Below, one piece after another: positions 1 through 5,388 of a stretch of DNA of 5,388 bases. Made by a program: the position numbers and the translations under genes. Numbering within the stretch: position 1 is the stretch's first letter; every line of letters begins with the position of its first letter. This DNA is from Pseudomonadota bacterium (GTDB lineage Bacteria > Pseudomonadota > Alphaproteobacteria > Rhizobiales > Xanthobacteraceae), in contig JAEZMI010000127.1 in assembly GCA_023414975.1 (NCBI GenBank), positions 1-5,388 on the forward strand. The letters run 5' to 3'. The notes below the pieces were generated by a model. It was not told where the DNA came from and did no database searches. It saw only the letters and a program-made list of their open reading frames with translations.

Positions 1-739
1 CCACGAAGATGACGCCCACCACATTGATGACCGGCGAGAGGCCGAAGCGCAGCCGGGAGGCGATCTCCGTCACCAGCGTCCACTCGCCGCCAATGGCGAA
101 GACGGTGGTGTTGTAGTTCTCGAAGGACTGCAGGAAGGCGACGACCGCCGCCGTGAAGCAGGTCGGCGCGAGGAAGGGCAGGGTGATGCGGCGGAACACC
201 AGCGTGTGGCTGGCGCCGAGATCGAGCGCGGCCTCTTCCAGCGTGCGGTCCTGCCGCTGCAGGCGGGCGAGAAAGAGCAGCATGGCGTAGGAGGCGATGA
301 AGCTCGACTGCGCCATCACCGCGACGAACAGCCCGCCCGGCACGCCGAATTCGCGCCAGAAGATGAGGCTGGAAATGCCGAGGATGATGCCGGGCGTCAG
401 CACTGGCGAAACCAGCACCGAATAGAGGAAGGTGCCGGAACGCTGGCCGAGCCGGGTGAGAATGAGCGCGCCCGACAGGCCGGCCGGGATCGACACCGCG
501 ATGACGCCGAGCGCCACCAGCACCGAGTTGACCAGACCCTGGAGCAGGCGCTGGTCGTGCGCCAAGGCCACGAACCAGTGCAGGGTGAAGCCGCGCCACT
601 GCGTGACCGAGGGGTAGTCGAAGGAATTGAACGCTGCCGCGGACATCACCGCCAGCGGCAGGAAGAGATAGAGGACGAACAGGCCGATATAGATGTTGAG
701 GATGAGCCGGGCGCCGGCGCTCTCGGTCGAGGTGCTCAT
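1..739 (-). CDS. potC: PotC-like ABC transporter permease, 3' end outside window
   Basis: This is an inner-membrane permease subunit of a spermidine/putrescine-type ABC importer. It would pair with the PotB-like subunit encoded just upstream to form the translocation channel. The first 246 residues are visible, starting MSTSTESAGARLILNIYIGL; the reading frame runs off base 1. Full-length relatives have about 260-300 residues, so little is missing. Hydrophobic segments lie near residues 12-34, 68-97, 103-128 and 133-158. A textbook EAA loop follows, the cytoplasmic contact site for the ATPase: E169-A170-A171, G175, then I185-x-L187-P188, with exactly the consensus spacing. The FNS(F) and RGFTLHW motifs after the first membrane segment, and the late RFGLSPVIN stretch, are typical of PotC. 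The ATG at 739 has GGGAG 7 nt upstream (747-751). It is the last visible gene of the leftward operon, 196 bp after potB. Family is secure; substrate is not. Confidence 0.9.
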   Translation of the reverse strand, partial: MSTSTESAGARLILNIYIGLFVLYLFLPLAVMSAAAFNSFDYPSVTQWRGFTLHWFVALAHDQRLLQGLVNSVLVALGVIAVSIPAGLSGALILTRLGQRSGTFLYSVLVSPVLTPGIILGISSLIFWREFGVPGGLFVAVMAQSSFIASYAMLLFLARLQRQDRTLEEAALDLGASHTLVFRRITLPFLAPTCFTAAVVAFLQSFENYNTTVFAIGGEWTLVTEIASRLRFGLSPVINVVGVIFV

Positions 740-935
740 GGGGTGGCTCCCGTCAAGCCGTGCGCACCATAGCTCCCTCTCCCCGGCGGGGAGAGGGCTG
801 GGGTGAGGGGGTTACAGGCTCCGCAATCGCCAATGCCCCTCACCGACCCGCTGCGCGGGCCACCTCTCCCCGACGGGGAGAGGGCAAGGGAGACGGCACG
901 GACGCCGATCGTGGGATGGGGCGCGCGGGACATCT
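740..935. other. potB-potC intercistronic gap, holds palindromic repeat
   Basis: This 196-bp gap within the operon carries no credible gene. Most of it (775-884) is the palindromic repeat listed separately. The potC ribosome-binding site lies at its left end (GGGAG on the minus strand, 747-751). The 51 bp between the repeat and the potB stop show nothing I recognise, neither a promoter nor a U-tract terminator. Confidence 0.75.
775..884. repeat. REP/BIME-like composite palindromic repeat
   Basis: Two related palindromic modules face each other. The left one has a perfect 10-bp stem, CCCTCTCCCC (775-784) and GGGGAGAGGG (788-797), with a GGC loop. The right one has a 9-bp stem, CCTCTCCCC (863-871) and GGGGAGAGG (875-883), with a GAC loop. 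Between them, GGTGAGGGG (802-810) is the reverse complement of CCCCTCACC (836-844), so the whole element is an imperfect inverted repeat. A small hairpin, CCCGC-TGC-GCGGG (847-859), sits inside. This layout matches repetitive extragenic palindromes, in particular the CCCTCTCCCC-type elements common in alphaproteobacterial genomes (general knowledge). In the transcript it should form strong hairpins between potB and potC, which could stabilise upstream mRNA or reduce downstream expression. Copy number elsewhere in the genome cannot be seen here. Confidence 0.8.
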
Positions 936-1973
936 TCATTTCGCGATGTCCCGCAGCCCGACGCCGAAGAGGCGCATCATGATGAGGATGAAGGCGGTGC
1001 AAACCACGAGCAGCGAGACCGCATAGGCCGAGCCCATGTTCCAGTTGTTGCTCTCGTAGAACTGCCGGTAGACGAGCTGGCTGAACCAGTCCCCGCCCTG
1101 GCCGCGCGTCATGATGGCCGGGACGGAATAGGAACCGGCGGACAGCATGAAGGTCATGATGCAGCCCACCGCGATGCCCGGCTTGGCGTGGGGGATGATG
1201 ACCCGGCGGTGGATGCGCAGCGTGGAGGCGCCGAGATCGCGCGCGGCCTCGATCTGGTTGCGGTCCAGCGTCTCCAGCGTGTTCACCATCGGGAACACCA
1301 TGAAGAGCACATAGGTGTAGATCATCGCCAGGAAGACCGCCGACGGGTTCTCCAGGAAGGGAATCCACTCGCGGGCGTCGAGGTTGATGAAGCCCAGCCA
1401 TTGCAGCACGCCGTTGATGACGCCGCGATAGTCCAGGATCATCAGCCAGGCATAGACGCGCAGCAGCTCGTTGATCGCATAGGGCACGATGAGCGCGACG
1501 GTGAGGATGATCGCCTTGCGCGGCCCGCTCGCCAGCGCCACCACATAGGCGACGGGGTAGCAGACGATGAGCGCCAGCGCCGTCACCATCAGCGCGTAGA
1601 GGATGGTGCGGAAGAAGATGTAGAGGTGCAGCCCGCTCATGCGGGTGAAGTTCGCCAGACCATAGGTCTTGGGCGGATCCTTCTCCTGCGCTTCGAGTTC
1701 GGTCGCCTGCGCCTGCTTCTGCGCCAGGGCGGCGTCGATCTCCGCCTGCCGCGACGCATCGGTGGCGCTGGAGCGGTCGAGCTGGAGCGTGGCGATCTCG
1801 TTATAGAGGCGGTCGATCTGCAGGGTGATGTCGCCCTTGGACTCGCGCCACCACAGCGACTGCTCCAGCATGGCGCCGAGCGGCACCAGAATGAGCACGA
1901 GGATCCACACGAGGGTGATGCCGGCGATCAGCGCCGCCAGGGGCCGGCCATAGGCGCGGGCGAGGCTACCCAT
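936..1973 (-). CDS. potB: PotB-like ABC transporter permease with periplasmic helical insertion
   Basis: This is an inner-membrane permease subunit of the importer, 345 aa, starting MGSLARAYGRPLAALIAGIT. Membrane segments are expected near residues 13-33, 117-147, 154-180, 211-233, 264-286 and 315-337. PotB hallmarks include CYPVAYVVA (138-146), PYAINELLRVYAWLMIL (164-180) and INGVLQWLG (186-194). The EAA loop, E242-A-A, G248 and V258-I-I-P261, docks onto the ATPase. The protein is about 60 residues longer than E. coli PotB (about 285 aa). The excess lies in the first periplasmic loop (about 48-101), which reads as two amphipathic helices. The start is ATG 1973, and the operon context fixes it: it overlaps the potA stop by 8 nt (ATGGGTAG), suggesting translational coupling, with GGAAGGGG (1983-1990) 9 nt upstream inside potA. 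Frame extension further upstream only shadows potA. Family assignment is firm; the ligand is unknown. Confidence 0.93.
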   Translation of the reverse strand: MGSLARAYGRPLAALIAGITLVWILVLILVPLGAMLEQSLWWRESKGDITLQIDRLYNEIATLQLDRSSATDASRQAEIDAALAQKQAQATELEAQEKDPPKTYGLANFTRMSGLHLYIFFRTILYALMVTALALIVCYPVAYVVALASGPRKAIILTVALIVPYAINELLRVYAWLMILDYRGVINGVLQWLGFINLDAREWIPFLENPSAVFLAMIYTYVLFMVFPMVNTLETLDRNQIEAARDLGASTLRIHRRVIIPHAKPGIAVGCIMTFMLSAGSYSVPAIMTRGQGGDWFSQLVYRQFYESNNWNMGSAYAVSLLVVCTAFILIMMRLFGVGLRDIAK

Positions 1974-3090
1974 GGGCGAGCACCCCTTCCGGATAGACCA
2001 GCGTGTCCTGCCGGCTGAAGGCGAGCGTGAGTTCCTCCGGCAGCGCGCGCACTTCCGGGCCGTTGGGCACCGTGACGGTGAAGCTGTGGCCCGTCGCCGC
2101 GCAGAGCAGATGCACCTGCGGTCCTTCCAGGCTGCGGGAGGCGAGGCGGGCCGCGACGCTGTTGGTGGGCTCGCCAAGATGGTTGCCAGCATCGCCGCCA
2201 TATCGGCCGCTGTCTTGGCCGCCGCCGAGGCCGATGCGCTCGGGACGGACCATGACCAGCGCGCTGTCGCCGACCTTCAGCGGTCCCTTGACCCGCCCGG
2301 CGAGGCGGCCGACCGGCGTGTCCACCGCGGCGATGTCGTCGCTCAGCGCCGCCAGCGTGCCGCGCAGCACGTTCTGCTCGCCGACGAAGGTGGCGACGAA
2401 GGGGGTCGCCGGGTCGGCATAGAGCGTATCGGCGTCCGCCACCTGCTCCAGACGGCCGCGGCTCATCACCGCCACGCGGTCCGACATGGCCAGCGCTTCG
2501 CCCTGGTCGTGGGTGATGTAGATGAAGGTGATGCCCACCCGCTTCTGGATGGCGCGCAGCTCGGTGCGCATGTGCTGGCGCAGCTTGAGGTCGAGCGCCG
2601 AGAGCGGCTCGTCGAGCAGCAGCACGGAGGGTTCCACCGCGAGCGCGCGGGCGATGGCGACACGCTGGCGCTGGCCGCCCGAAAGATCGGACGGCTTCTT
2701 GTCGCCATAGCCGCCGAGCGCCACCAGTTCCAGCAGCTCCTGCGCGCGGCGCAGCCGCTCGGCCTTGGCAACGCCGCGCGCCTCAAGCCCGAAGGCGACG
2801 TTTTCGGCGACGCTCATCAGCGGGAAGAGGGCGAGGTTCTGGAAGATCAGCGCCGTGGGCCGCTCATTGGGGCCCTTGCCGGCCATGTCCTCGCCGCCGA
2901 TCAGCACGCGTCCGGCGGTCGGCTCGATGAAGCCGGAAATGGTGCGCAGGATCGTGGTCTTGCCGCAGCCGGACGGTCCCAGAATGGAGAAGAACTCGCC
3001 GGCGTGGATGGACAGCTGCGTCGGCTGCACGGCGGTGGCGTCGCCGAAGCGGATGGAGACCTGGTCGAGACGAACGTCCTTGCCGCGCAT
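1966..3090 (-). CDS. potA: PotA-like ABC transporter ATP-binding protein
   Basis: This is the cytoplasmic ATPase that powers import through the PotB/PotC-like permeases; 374 aa, starting MRGKDVRLDQVSIRFGDATA. All nucleotide-binding motifs are intact: Walker A GPSGCGKTT (38-46), Q-loop Q84, signature LSGGQRQR (136-143), Walker B VLLLDEP (156-162), D-loop SALD (164-167) and switch His194 in ITHDQGEAL. After residue 230 a linker (FVGEQNVLRG) leads into a C-terminal TOBE-type regulatory domain with VRPERI (281-286), as in PotA/MalK/FbpC-type ATPases. That domain holds a glycine-rich segment (289-308) that looks longer than usual. ATG 3090 was chosen because the family start aligns there and GGAGA (3095-3099) lies 4 nt upstream; an in-frame ATG at 3414 would run back into the binding-protein gene. 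It is the second operon gene, 254 bp after the binding protein, and overlaps potB by 8 bp. The paralogous families (FbpC, CysA, MalK) are excluded mainly by context. Confidence 0.93.
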   Translation of the reverse strand: MRGKDVRLDQVSIRFGDATAVQPTQLSIHAGEFFSILGPSGCGKTTILRTISGFIEPTAGRVLIGGEDMAGKGPNERPTALIFQNLALFPLMSVAENVAFGLEARGVAKAERLRRAQELLELVALGGYGDKKPSDLSGGQRQRVAIARALAVEPSVLLLDEPLSALDLKLRQHMRTELRAIQKRVGITFIYITHDQGEALAMSDRVAVMSRGRLEQVADADTLYADPATPFVATFVGEQNVLRGTLAALSDDIAAVDTPVGRLAGRVKGPLKVGDSALVMVRPERIGLGGGQDSGRYGGDAGNHLGEPTNSVAARLASRSLEGPQVHLLCAATGHSFTVTVPNGPEVRALPEELTLAFSRQDTLVYPEGVLAHG

Positions 3091-3344
3091 GGGCTCTCCG
3101 CGCGACCTCTGGGCCTCGGGACCGGGTGGCGCCCGGCCCTCCCGCCGTCCGCCGGTCGATTGCGGCAGGGCGGATCCGCGGGCCGTGCCCGGGATGAGGG
3201 ATGTCTGGAAGAAGGGGCACGACAGAAGGCGGTGCGCGGCGGGGAGCGGGTACGATCCCGCCGGCAGGGGCGCACCCCCGGAGGCAGGCCCCGAGGGTGC
3301 GACGTCTCGCAGCGCCGCCCGTGCGGACGGCGACTCCCGGCCGA
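3091..3344. other. Hairpin-rich gap between binding-protein and ATPase genes
   Basis: This 254-bp intercistronic region has no credible gene. It holds several dyads: a strong hairpin at 3271-3301 (listed separately), a CGGGC-CGT-GCCCG hairpin (3179-3191), a perfect 10-bp palindrome GCGGATCCGC (3170-3179) and a CCGGG/CCCGG dyad (3122-3136). The potA ribosome-binding site GGAGA (minus strand) is at 3095-3099. I found no clear promoter for potA alone and no U-tract terminator, so read-through from the binding-protein gene is the simplest reading. Confidence 0.6.
3271..3301 (-). promoter_or_regulatory. Strong intercistronic hairpin downstream of the binding-protein gene
   Basis: In the leftward transcript, positions 3301-3289 can pair with 3283-3271 in a 13-bp stem with two G-U wobbles and a 5-nt loop. 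It begins 44 nt after the stop codon of the binding-protein gene. No run of U follows, so it is not a standard intrinsic terminator. Its place between a first-gene binding protein and its membrane components resembles the malE-malF intercistronic hairpins in E. coli, which raise binding-protein mRNA relative to downstream genes. That function is inferred here by analogy only. Confidence 0.5.
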
Positions 3345-4469
3345 TCAGCTGTTGGTCAGCTTCTCGACGTATTCGGCGCGGAGCTTGGCGTAAAAGTCGG
3401 TCTGCATCGGCCACCAGAACAGGTTGTCGATGGTGCCGGCCGGATAGGCCGCCTCGAAGGCCGCGCGCGATTCTTCCGACAGGAACTGGTCGGCGCCGAC
3501 CGCCGCGCTGTTATAGCCGGTGGTGTTGGCGAATTTCGCGCCGATCTCCGGCTGGTAGAGGAAGTTCACGAAGGCATAGGCCTGCTCGACATTGGCCGCG
3601 CCGGCCGGGATGCCGAACGTGTCGGTCCAGGCGAGGCCGCCTTCCTTGGGCATGCCGTAGCGCCACTTCTTGTCCGTGTTGCGGTGGAGCAGGATGCCCG
3701 TCGTGTCCCAGGTCTGGCCGATGGTGCAGCCCGCATCGGTGAAGGCGGCGGTCGCTTCGGTGGCGTTGTTCCAGTACGCGCCGATATTGCCCTTATGGGC
3801 GACGATGTACTTCAGCACGCCCTCGAACACGCGGCGGGACTCGGCCTCCGACTTGTAGAGGTCCAGGCCGCGGTTGGACTTCAGCTCGCCGGTGGCGTCG
3901 AGATAGAGCGCGACACCGTTGAACACCGACTTCTGGCGGATGGCGGTCTGCTTGGGGAAACCGGCCAGCCACATGTCGCCATAGGAGATTTCGCCCGACT
4001 TCTTGTCGAACTTGGTCGAATCCCAGGTGATGCCTTCCGTGCCCCAGTCGAACGGCACGAGATAGCGCTTGCCGCGATGGGCGGCGCCGAGGGTGAGCGA
4101 GTTGCGGTAGATCGAGGGAACGACCTGCGCCGCCTTGAACTTCGCTTCGTCGATCGGCTGGAGCAGGTTGTCCTTGTAGTAGTTCGGGCCCGTGTCCACC
4201 GACGGGAAGATGACGTCGAAGCCCTTGCCGCCGGCGGCGCGCAGCTTGTTCTCGCATTCCTCGTTCGACCCGTAGGTCGAGAGGTTCACCTTGACGCCGG
4301 TGGCGTTGGTGAAGTCGGCGAGGATCTGGTTCTTGTCGAAATAGTCGCCCCAGGCATAGACGGTGACTTCGCCGGAGCTCGCCAGCGCGTCATGAGCCCG
4401 CAGCACGGCGGGAGCGGCAACGGCGAAGGCCCCGGCCTTCATCACGTCACGGCGGGAAAAACGGATCAT
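3345..4469 (-). CDS. potD: PotD/PotF-like ABC transporter substrate-binding protein, Tat-exported
   Basis: This is the periplasmic ligand-binding subunit of the importer, 374 aa, starting MIRFSRRDVMKAGAFAVAAP. The N-terminus is a twin-arginine signal: S5-R6-R7-D8-V9-M10-K11, then a weakly hydrophobic stretch, with cleavage probably near A28-L29-A30. The mature protein follows the PotD/PotF fold: WGDYFD near 40, TYGSNEE (65-71), FDVIFPS (84-90), VPFDWGTEGITWD, TWDTTG at W254, PKEGGLAWTD with W281 and D283, and TGYNSA near the end. W254 and W281/D283 match the spacing of the aromatic/acidic ligand residues of PotD (W229, W255/D257). The acidic pair D168/E171 of PotD is not evident. ATG 4469 is preceded by AGGGAGG (4475-4481) 5 nt upstream, and the Tat motif fixes this start; an in-frame ATG at 4604 would bury it. 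It is the first gene of the operon, divergent from terC. A polyamine or related cationic/zwitterionic ligand is likely but unproven. Confidence 0.92.
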   Translation of the reverse strand: MIRFSRRDVMKAGAFAVAAPAVLRAHDALASSGEVTVYAWGDYFDKNQILADFTNATGVKVNLSTYGSNEECENKLRAAGGKGFDVIFPSVDTGPNYYKDNLLQPIDEAKFKAAQVVPSIYRNSLTLGAAHRGKRYLVPFDWGTEGITWDSTKFDKKSGEISYGDMWLAGFPKQTAIRQKSVFNGVALYLDATGELKSNRGLDLYKSEAESRRVFEGVLKYIVAHKGNIGAYWNNATEATAAFTDAGCTIGQTWDTTGILLHRNTDKKWRYGMPKEGGLAWTDTFGIPAGAANVEQAYAFVNFLYQPEIGAKFANTTGYNSAAVGADQFLSEESRAAFEAAYPAGTIDNLFWWPMQTDFYAKLRAEYVEKLTNS

Positions 4470-4662
4470 CGAAACCTCCCTGAGCCCCTTGGGCGAAACC
4501 GCGTCCGCTCTAGTCAGGGGCCATGAACGGACGATGACACGGGCCACCGCGTCCCGGAAGCGGGTCTGTGAACAGTCGCCGACGATGTCGCGCCTGATCA
4601 ACAAGAATGTCGGATTCCGTCAAACTCCCGCAACGTCCCGTTATCCCCGGAGTGGCGGGGTG

Positions 4663-4682
4663 CGACAATCTGTCAAGTGTCG
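4663..4682. promoter_or_regulatory. Possible operator dyad with embedded TTGACA
   Basis: CGACA (4663-4667) and TGTCG (4678-4682) form an inverted repeat with a 10-bp spacer. A third TGTC copy (4671-4674) gives, on the minus strand, GACA-N3-GACA-N3-TGTC. The minus strand also reads TTGACA at 4676-4671, a perfect -35 hexamer about 200 bp upstream of the potD-like start. No good -10 hexamer lies 16-18 bp further. A regulator site is possible, but the short arms make chance likely. Confidence 0.25.
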
Positions 4683-4757
4683 GGGGCGCTGCCAAGCCGG
4701 CGTGGCTGCCCTAGTGTTCTTATACCCGTTGATCCGGGCCCCTCTGACGCGAGCTTC

Positions 4758-4801
4758 GCCGGCATCGCGTGATGTCGGATCGCTTCCGACGTCGCGCCGG
4801 C
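4758..4801 (+). promoter_or_regulatory. Long imperfect hairpin in the terC-like leader
   Basis: Nested pairings are GCCGG (4758-4762) with CCGGC (4797-4801), CGCG (4766-4769) with CGCG (4793-4796), and GTCGGA (4774-4779) with TCCGAC (4785-4790) around a 5-nt loop. This gives about 17 base pairs with two bulges. Two smaller hairpins follow: GTCTG-CTGA-CAGAC (4832-4845) and GCGCGG/CCGCGC (4875-4895). They lie 25-175 nt before the gene, a suitable position for leader control. No known riboswitch consensus is recognisable, and high-GC DNA readily forms stems. Confidence 0.35.
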
Positions 4802-4920
4802 TGGAGTTGTGTCGTCCCATGCCCTTTCTCCGTCTGCTGACAGACCCTTGGAGCCGCCGCCGCCGCCATGCGCAGCGCGGGGCGATCCTCCGCGCAGACG
4901 TGTCGCGCCTTTCCATGCTC

Positions 4921-4926
4921 GGGGAG
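4921..4926 (+). promoter_or_regulatory. Shine-Dalgarno deciding a TTG start
   Basis: GGGGAG lies 7 nt before TTG 4934. The competing in-frame ATG at 4868 is preceded only by a GCC repeat, with no Shine-Dalgarno sequence, and would add 22 residues not expected in TerC proteins. TTG is therefore preferred. Confidence 0.75.
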
Positions 4927-4933
4927 TGATCCA

Positions 4934-5388
4934 TTGGAATATTTGCTTGAACTCGCGGCGAGCCCGGCAGCCTGGGCGGCGCTGCTCACGCTGATCGCCA
5001 TGGAGGTGGTGCTCGGCATCGACAACCTCCTCTTCATCTCCATCCTCACCAACAAGCTGCCCGAGGACATCCGTCCGCGCGCCCGCAAGATCGGCATCGC
5101 GCTGGCGCTCATCATGCGCCTTGCCCTGCTCAGCACGGTCGCCATCATCGTCCAGCTCGTCGAACCGGTGTTCACGGTCTTCGGCAAGTCGTTCTCGTGG
5201 CGCGACCTCATCCTGATCGCCGGCGGTCTTTTCCTGGTGTGGAAGGCGACCAAGGAGATCCACCACACCGTGGATCACAATCCGGAAGGCGATGTGTTCG
5301 ACACCAGCAAGGCGACGCTCGGCTTCAGCGCCGCCATCGCCCAGATCCTGATGCTGGACCTCGTCTTTTCCATCGACAGCATCATTAC
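4934..5388 (+). CDS. TerC-family integral membrane protein, 3' end outside window
   Basis: This is a polytopic inner-membrane protein of the TerC family. Members are named for tellurite resistance, but several (for example Alx, MeeF/MeeY) are linked to manganese efflux or metal loading of exported proteins. Only the first 151 residues are visible. From the TTG start they read MEYLLELAASPAAWAALLTL. The first membrane segment carries the acidic motif EVVLGIDN (24-31), followed by LLFISILTNKLPE. A second segment lies near 54-76 and a third near 91-104. The second acidic motif, DLVFSIDS (142-149), is the internal counterpart of the first. These paired Asp-containing helices are the family hallmark. 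A cytosolic or loop stretch rich in His/Asp/Glu (108-123) lies between. The gene diverges from the transporter operon, with no obvious functional link. I give no symbol because TerC paralogues (YgdQ, YoaE, Alx types) cannot be separated from this half. Confidence 0.9.
   Translation, partial: MEYLLELAASPAAWAALLTLIAMEVVLGIDNLLFISILTNKLPEDIRPRARKIGIALALIMRLALLSTVAIIVQLVEPVFTVFGKSFSWRDLILIAGGLFLVWKATKEIHHTVDHNPEGDVFDTSKATLGFSAAIAQILMLDLVFSIDSII

Larger units (their letters stand above)
4470..4933. other. Divergent intergenic region between the potD-like and terC-like genes
   Basis: This 464-bp region must contain the promoters of both divergent transcripts. No ORF in it looks like a real protein. 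The potD-like ribosome-binding site lies at 4475-4481. On the minus strand a CTTGACA box (4677-4671) lies within a CGACA-N10-TGTCG dyad (4663-4682), but I cannot pair it with a convincing -10 hexamer. The right half (4758-4895) is the structured leader of the terC-like gene. A (GCC)5 run occupies 4853-4867. I could not place either transcription start. Confidence 0.7.

Noticed and set aside
206..772. 188-codon open frame on the plus strand
   Set aside because: It is antisense to the PotC-like permease, which has a perfect EAA loop. The product looks like a typical shadow translation.
3271..3301. Intrinsic terminator after the binding-protein gene
   Set aside because: The stem is strong but is followed by GC-rich sequence with no U run. 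The downstream genes are the expected partners of the same transporter.
1972..3393. 473-codon open frame on the plus strand
   Set aside because: It is wholly antisense to the intact ATPase gene, and its Arg/Gly/His/Gln-rich product has no recognisable domain. Such shadow frames are expected opposite GC-biased codons.
3201..4526. 441-codon open frame on the plus strand
   Set aside because: It is antisense to the well-supported binding-protein gene, has low-complexity composition and has no family resemblance.
4671..4676. Sigma-70 promoter on the minus strand from the perfect TTGACA
   Set aside because: The sequence 16-18 bp downstream reads close to ACTCCG. The nearest -10-like hexamer, GATAAC, is 25 bp away, which is too far for a standard promoter.
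4868..4870. Alternative ATG start for the TerC-like gene
   Set aside because: It is in frame but has only a GCC repeat upstream. It would add a polar, Cys/Ser/Arg-rich tail unlike family members, whereas TTG 4934 has GGGGAG at good spacing.
4489..4929. 146-codon open frame on the plus strand in the intergenic region
   Set aside because: It has no Shine-Dalgarno sequence, no recognisable domain, and a composition unlike the real genes. It ends just before the terC-like start.
4690..4933. yybP-ykoY manganese riboswitch upstream of the TerC-like gene
   Set aside because: I searched by eye for the conserved GGGGAGUA and CCGUCA-type loop sequences in a suitable arrangement. The only GGGGAGU is the ribosome-binding site itself, so no call is made.
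4673..5278. 201-codon open frame on the minus strand
   Set aside because: It overlaps the TerC-like gene antisense and spans its leader. The TerC motifs on the plus strand are decisive.

Overview
The window is GC-rich chromosomal DNA with dense, strongly biased coding. Its proteins look alphaproteobacterial, probably order Hyphomicrobiales (Rhizobiales-type). This placement rests on protein style, codon bias and a CCCTCTCCCC/GGGGAGAGGG palindromic intergenic repeat of a kind common in that group. It is an inference, not a database result.

Most of the window (1-4469) is one leftward (minus-strand) operon for an ABC importer of the spermidine/putrescine (PotABCD/PotFGHI) type. In transcription order it holds: a Tat-exported PotD/PotF-like solute-binding protein (4469-3345); a 254-bp hairpin-rich gap; a PotA-like ATPase (3090-1966); a PotB-like permease (1973-936), whose start overlaps the potA stop by 8 bp; a 196-bp gap with a REP/BIME-like palindromic repeat; and a PotC-like permease (739 to beyond base 1, so its C-terminus is outside the window). 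The order SBP-ATPase-permease-permease is that of E. coli potFGHI rather than potABCD. The parts would assemble as a periplasmic binding protein delivering ligand to a PotB/PotC heterodimer driven by a PotA dimer. The true ligand cannot be read from the sequence, and two of the acidic polyamine contacts appear to be replaced.

A divergent intergenic region (4470-4933) separates this operon from a rightward gene (4934 to beyond 5388) for a TerC-family integral membrane protein, truncated by the window end. It most likely starts at TTG behind a good Shine-Dalgarno sequence. Its leader can fold into three consecutive hairpins, but I could not match it to the known yybP-ykoY manganese riboswitch.

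I see no RNA genes, CRISPR, insertion sequences, phage genes or defence genes. The genes are conventional. The points most worth a second look are a predicted helical-hairpin insertion in the periplasmic loop of PotB, the altered ligand pocket of the binding protein, the intercistronic hairpins and the structured TerC leader.
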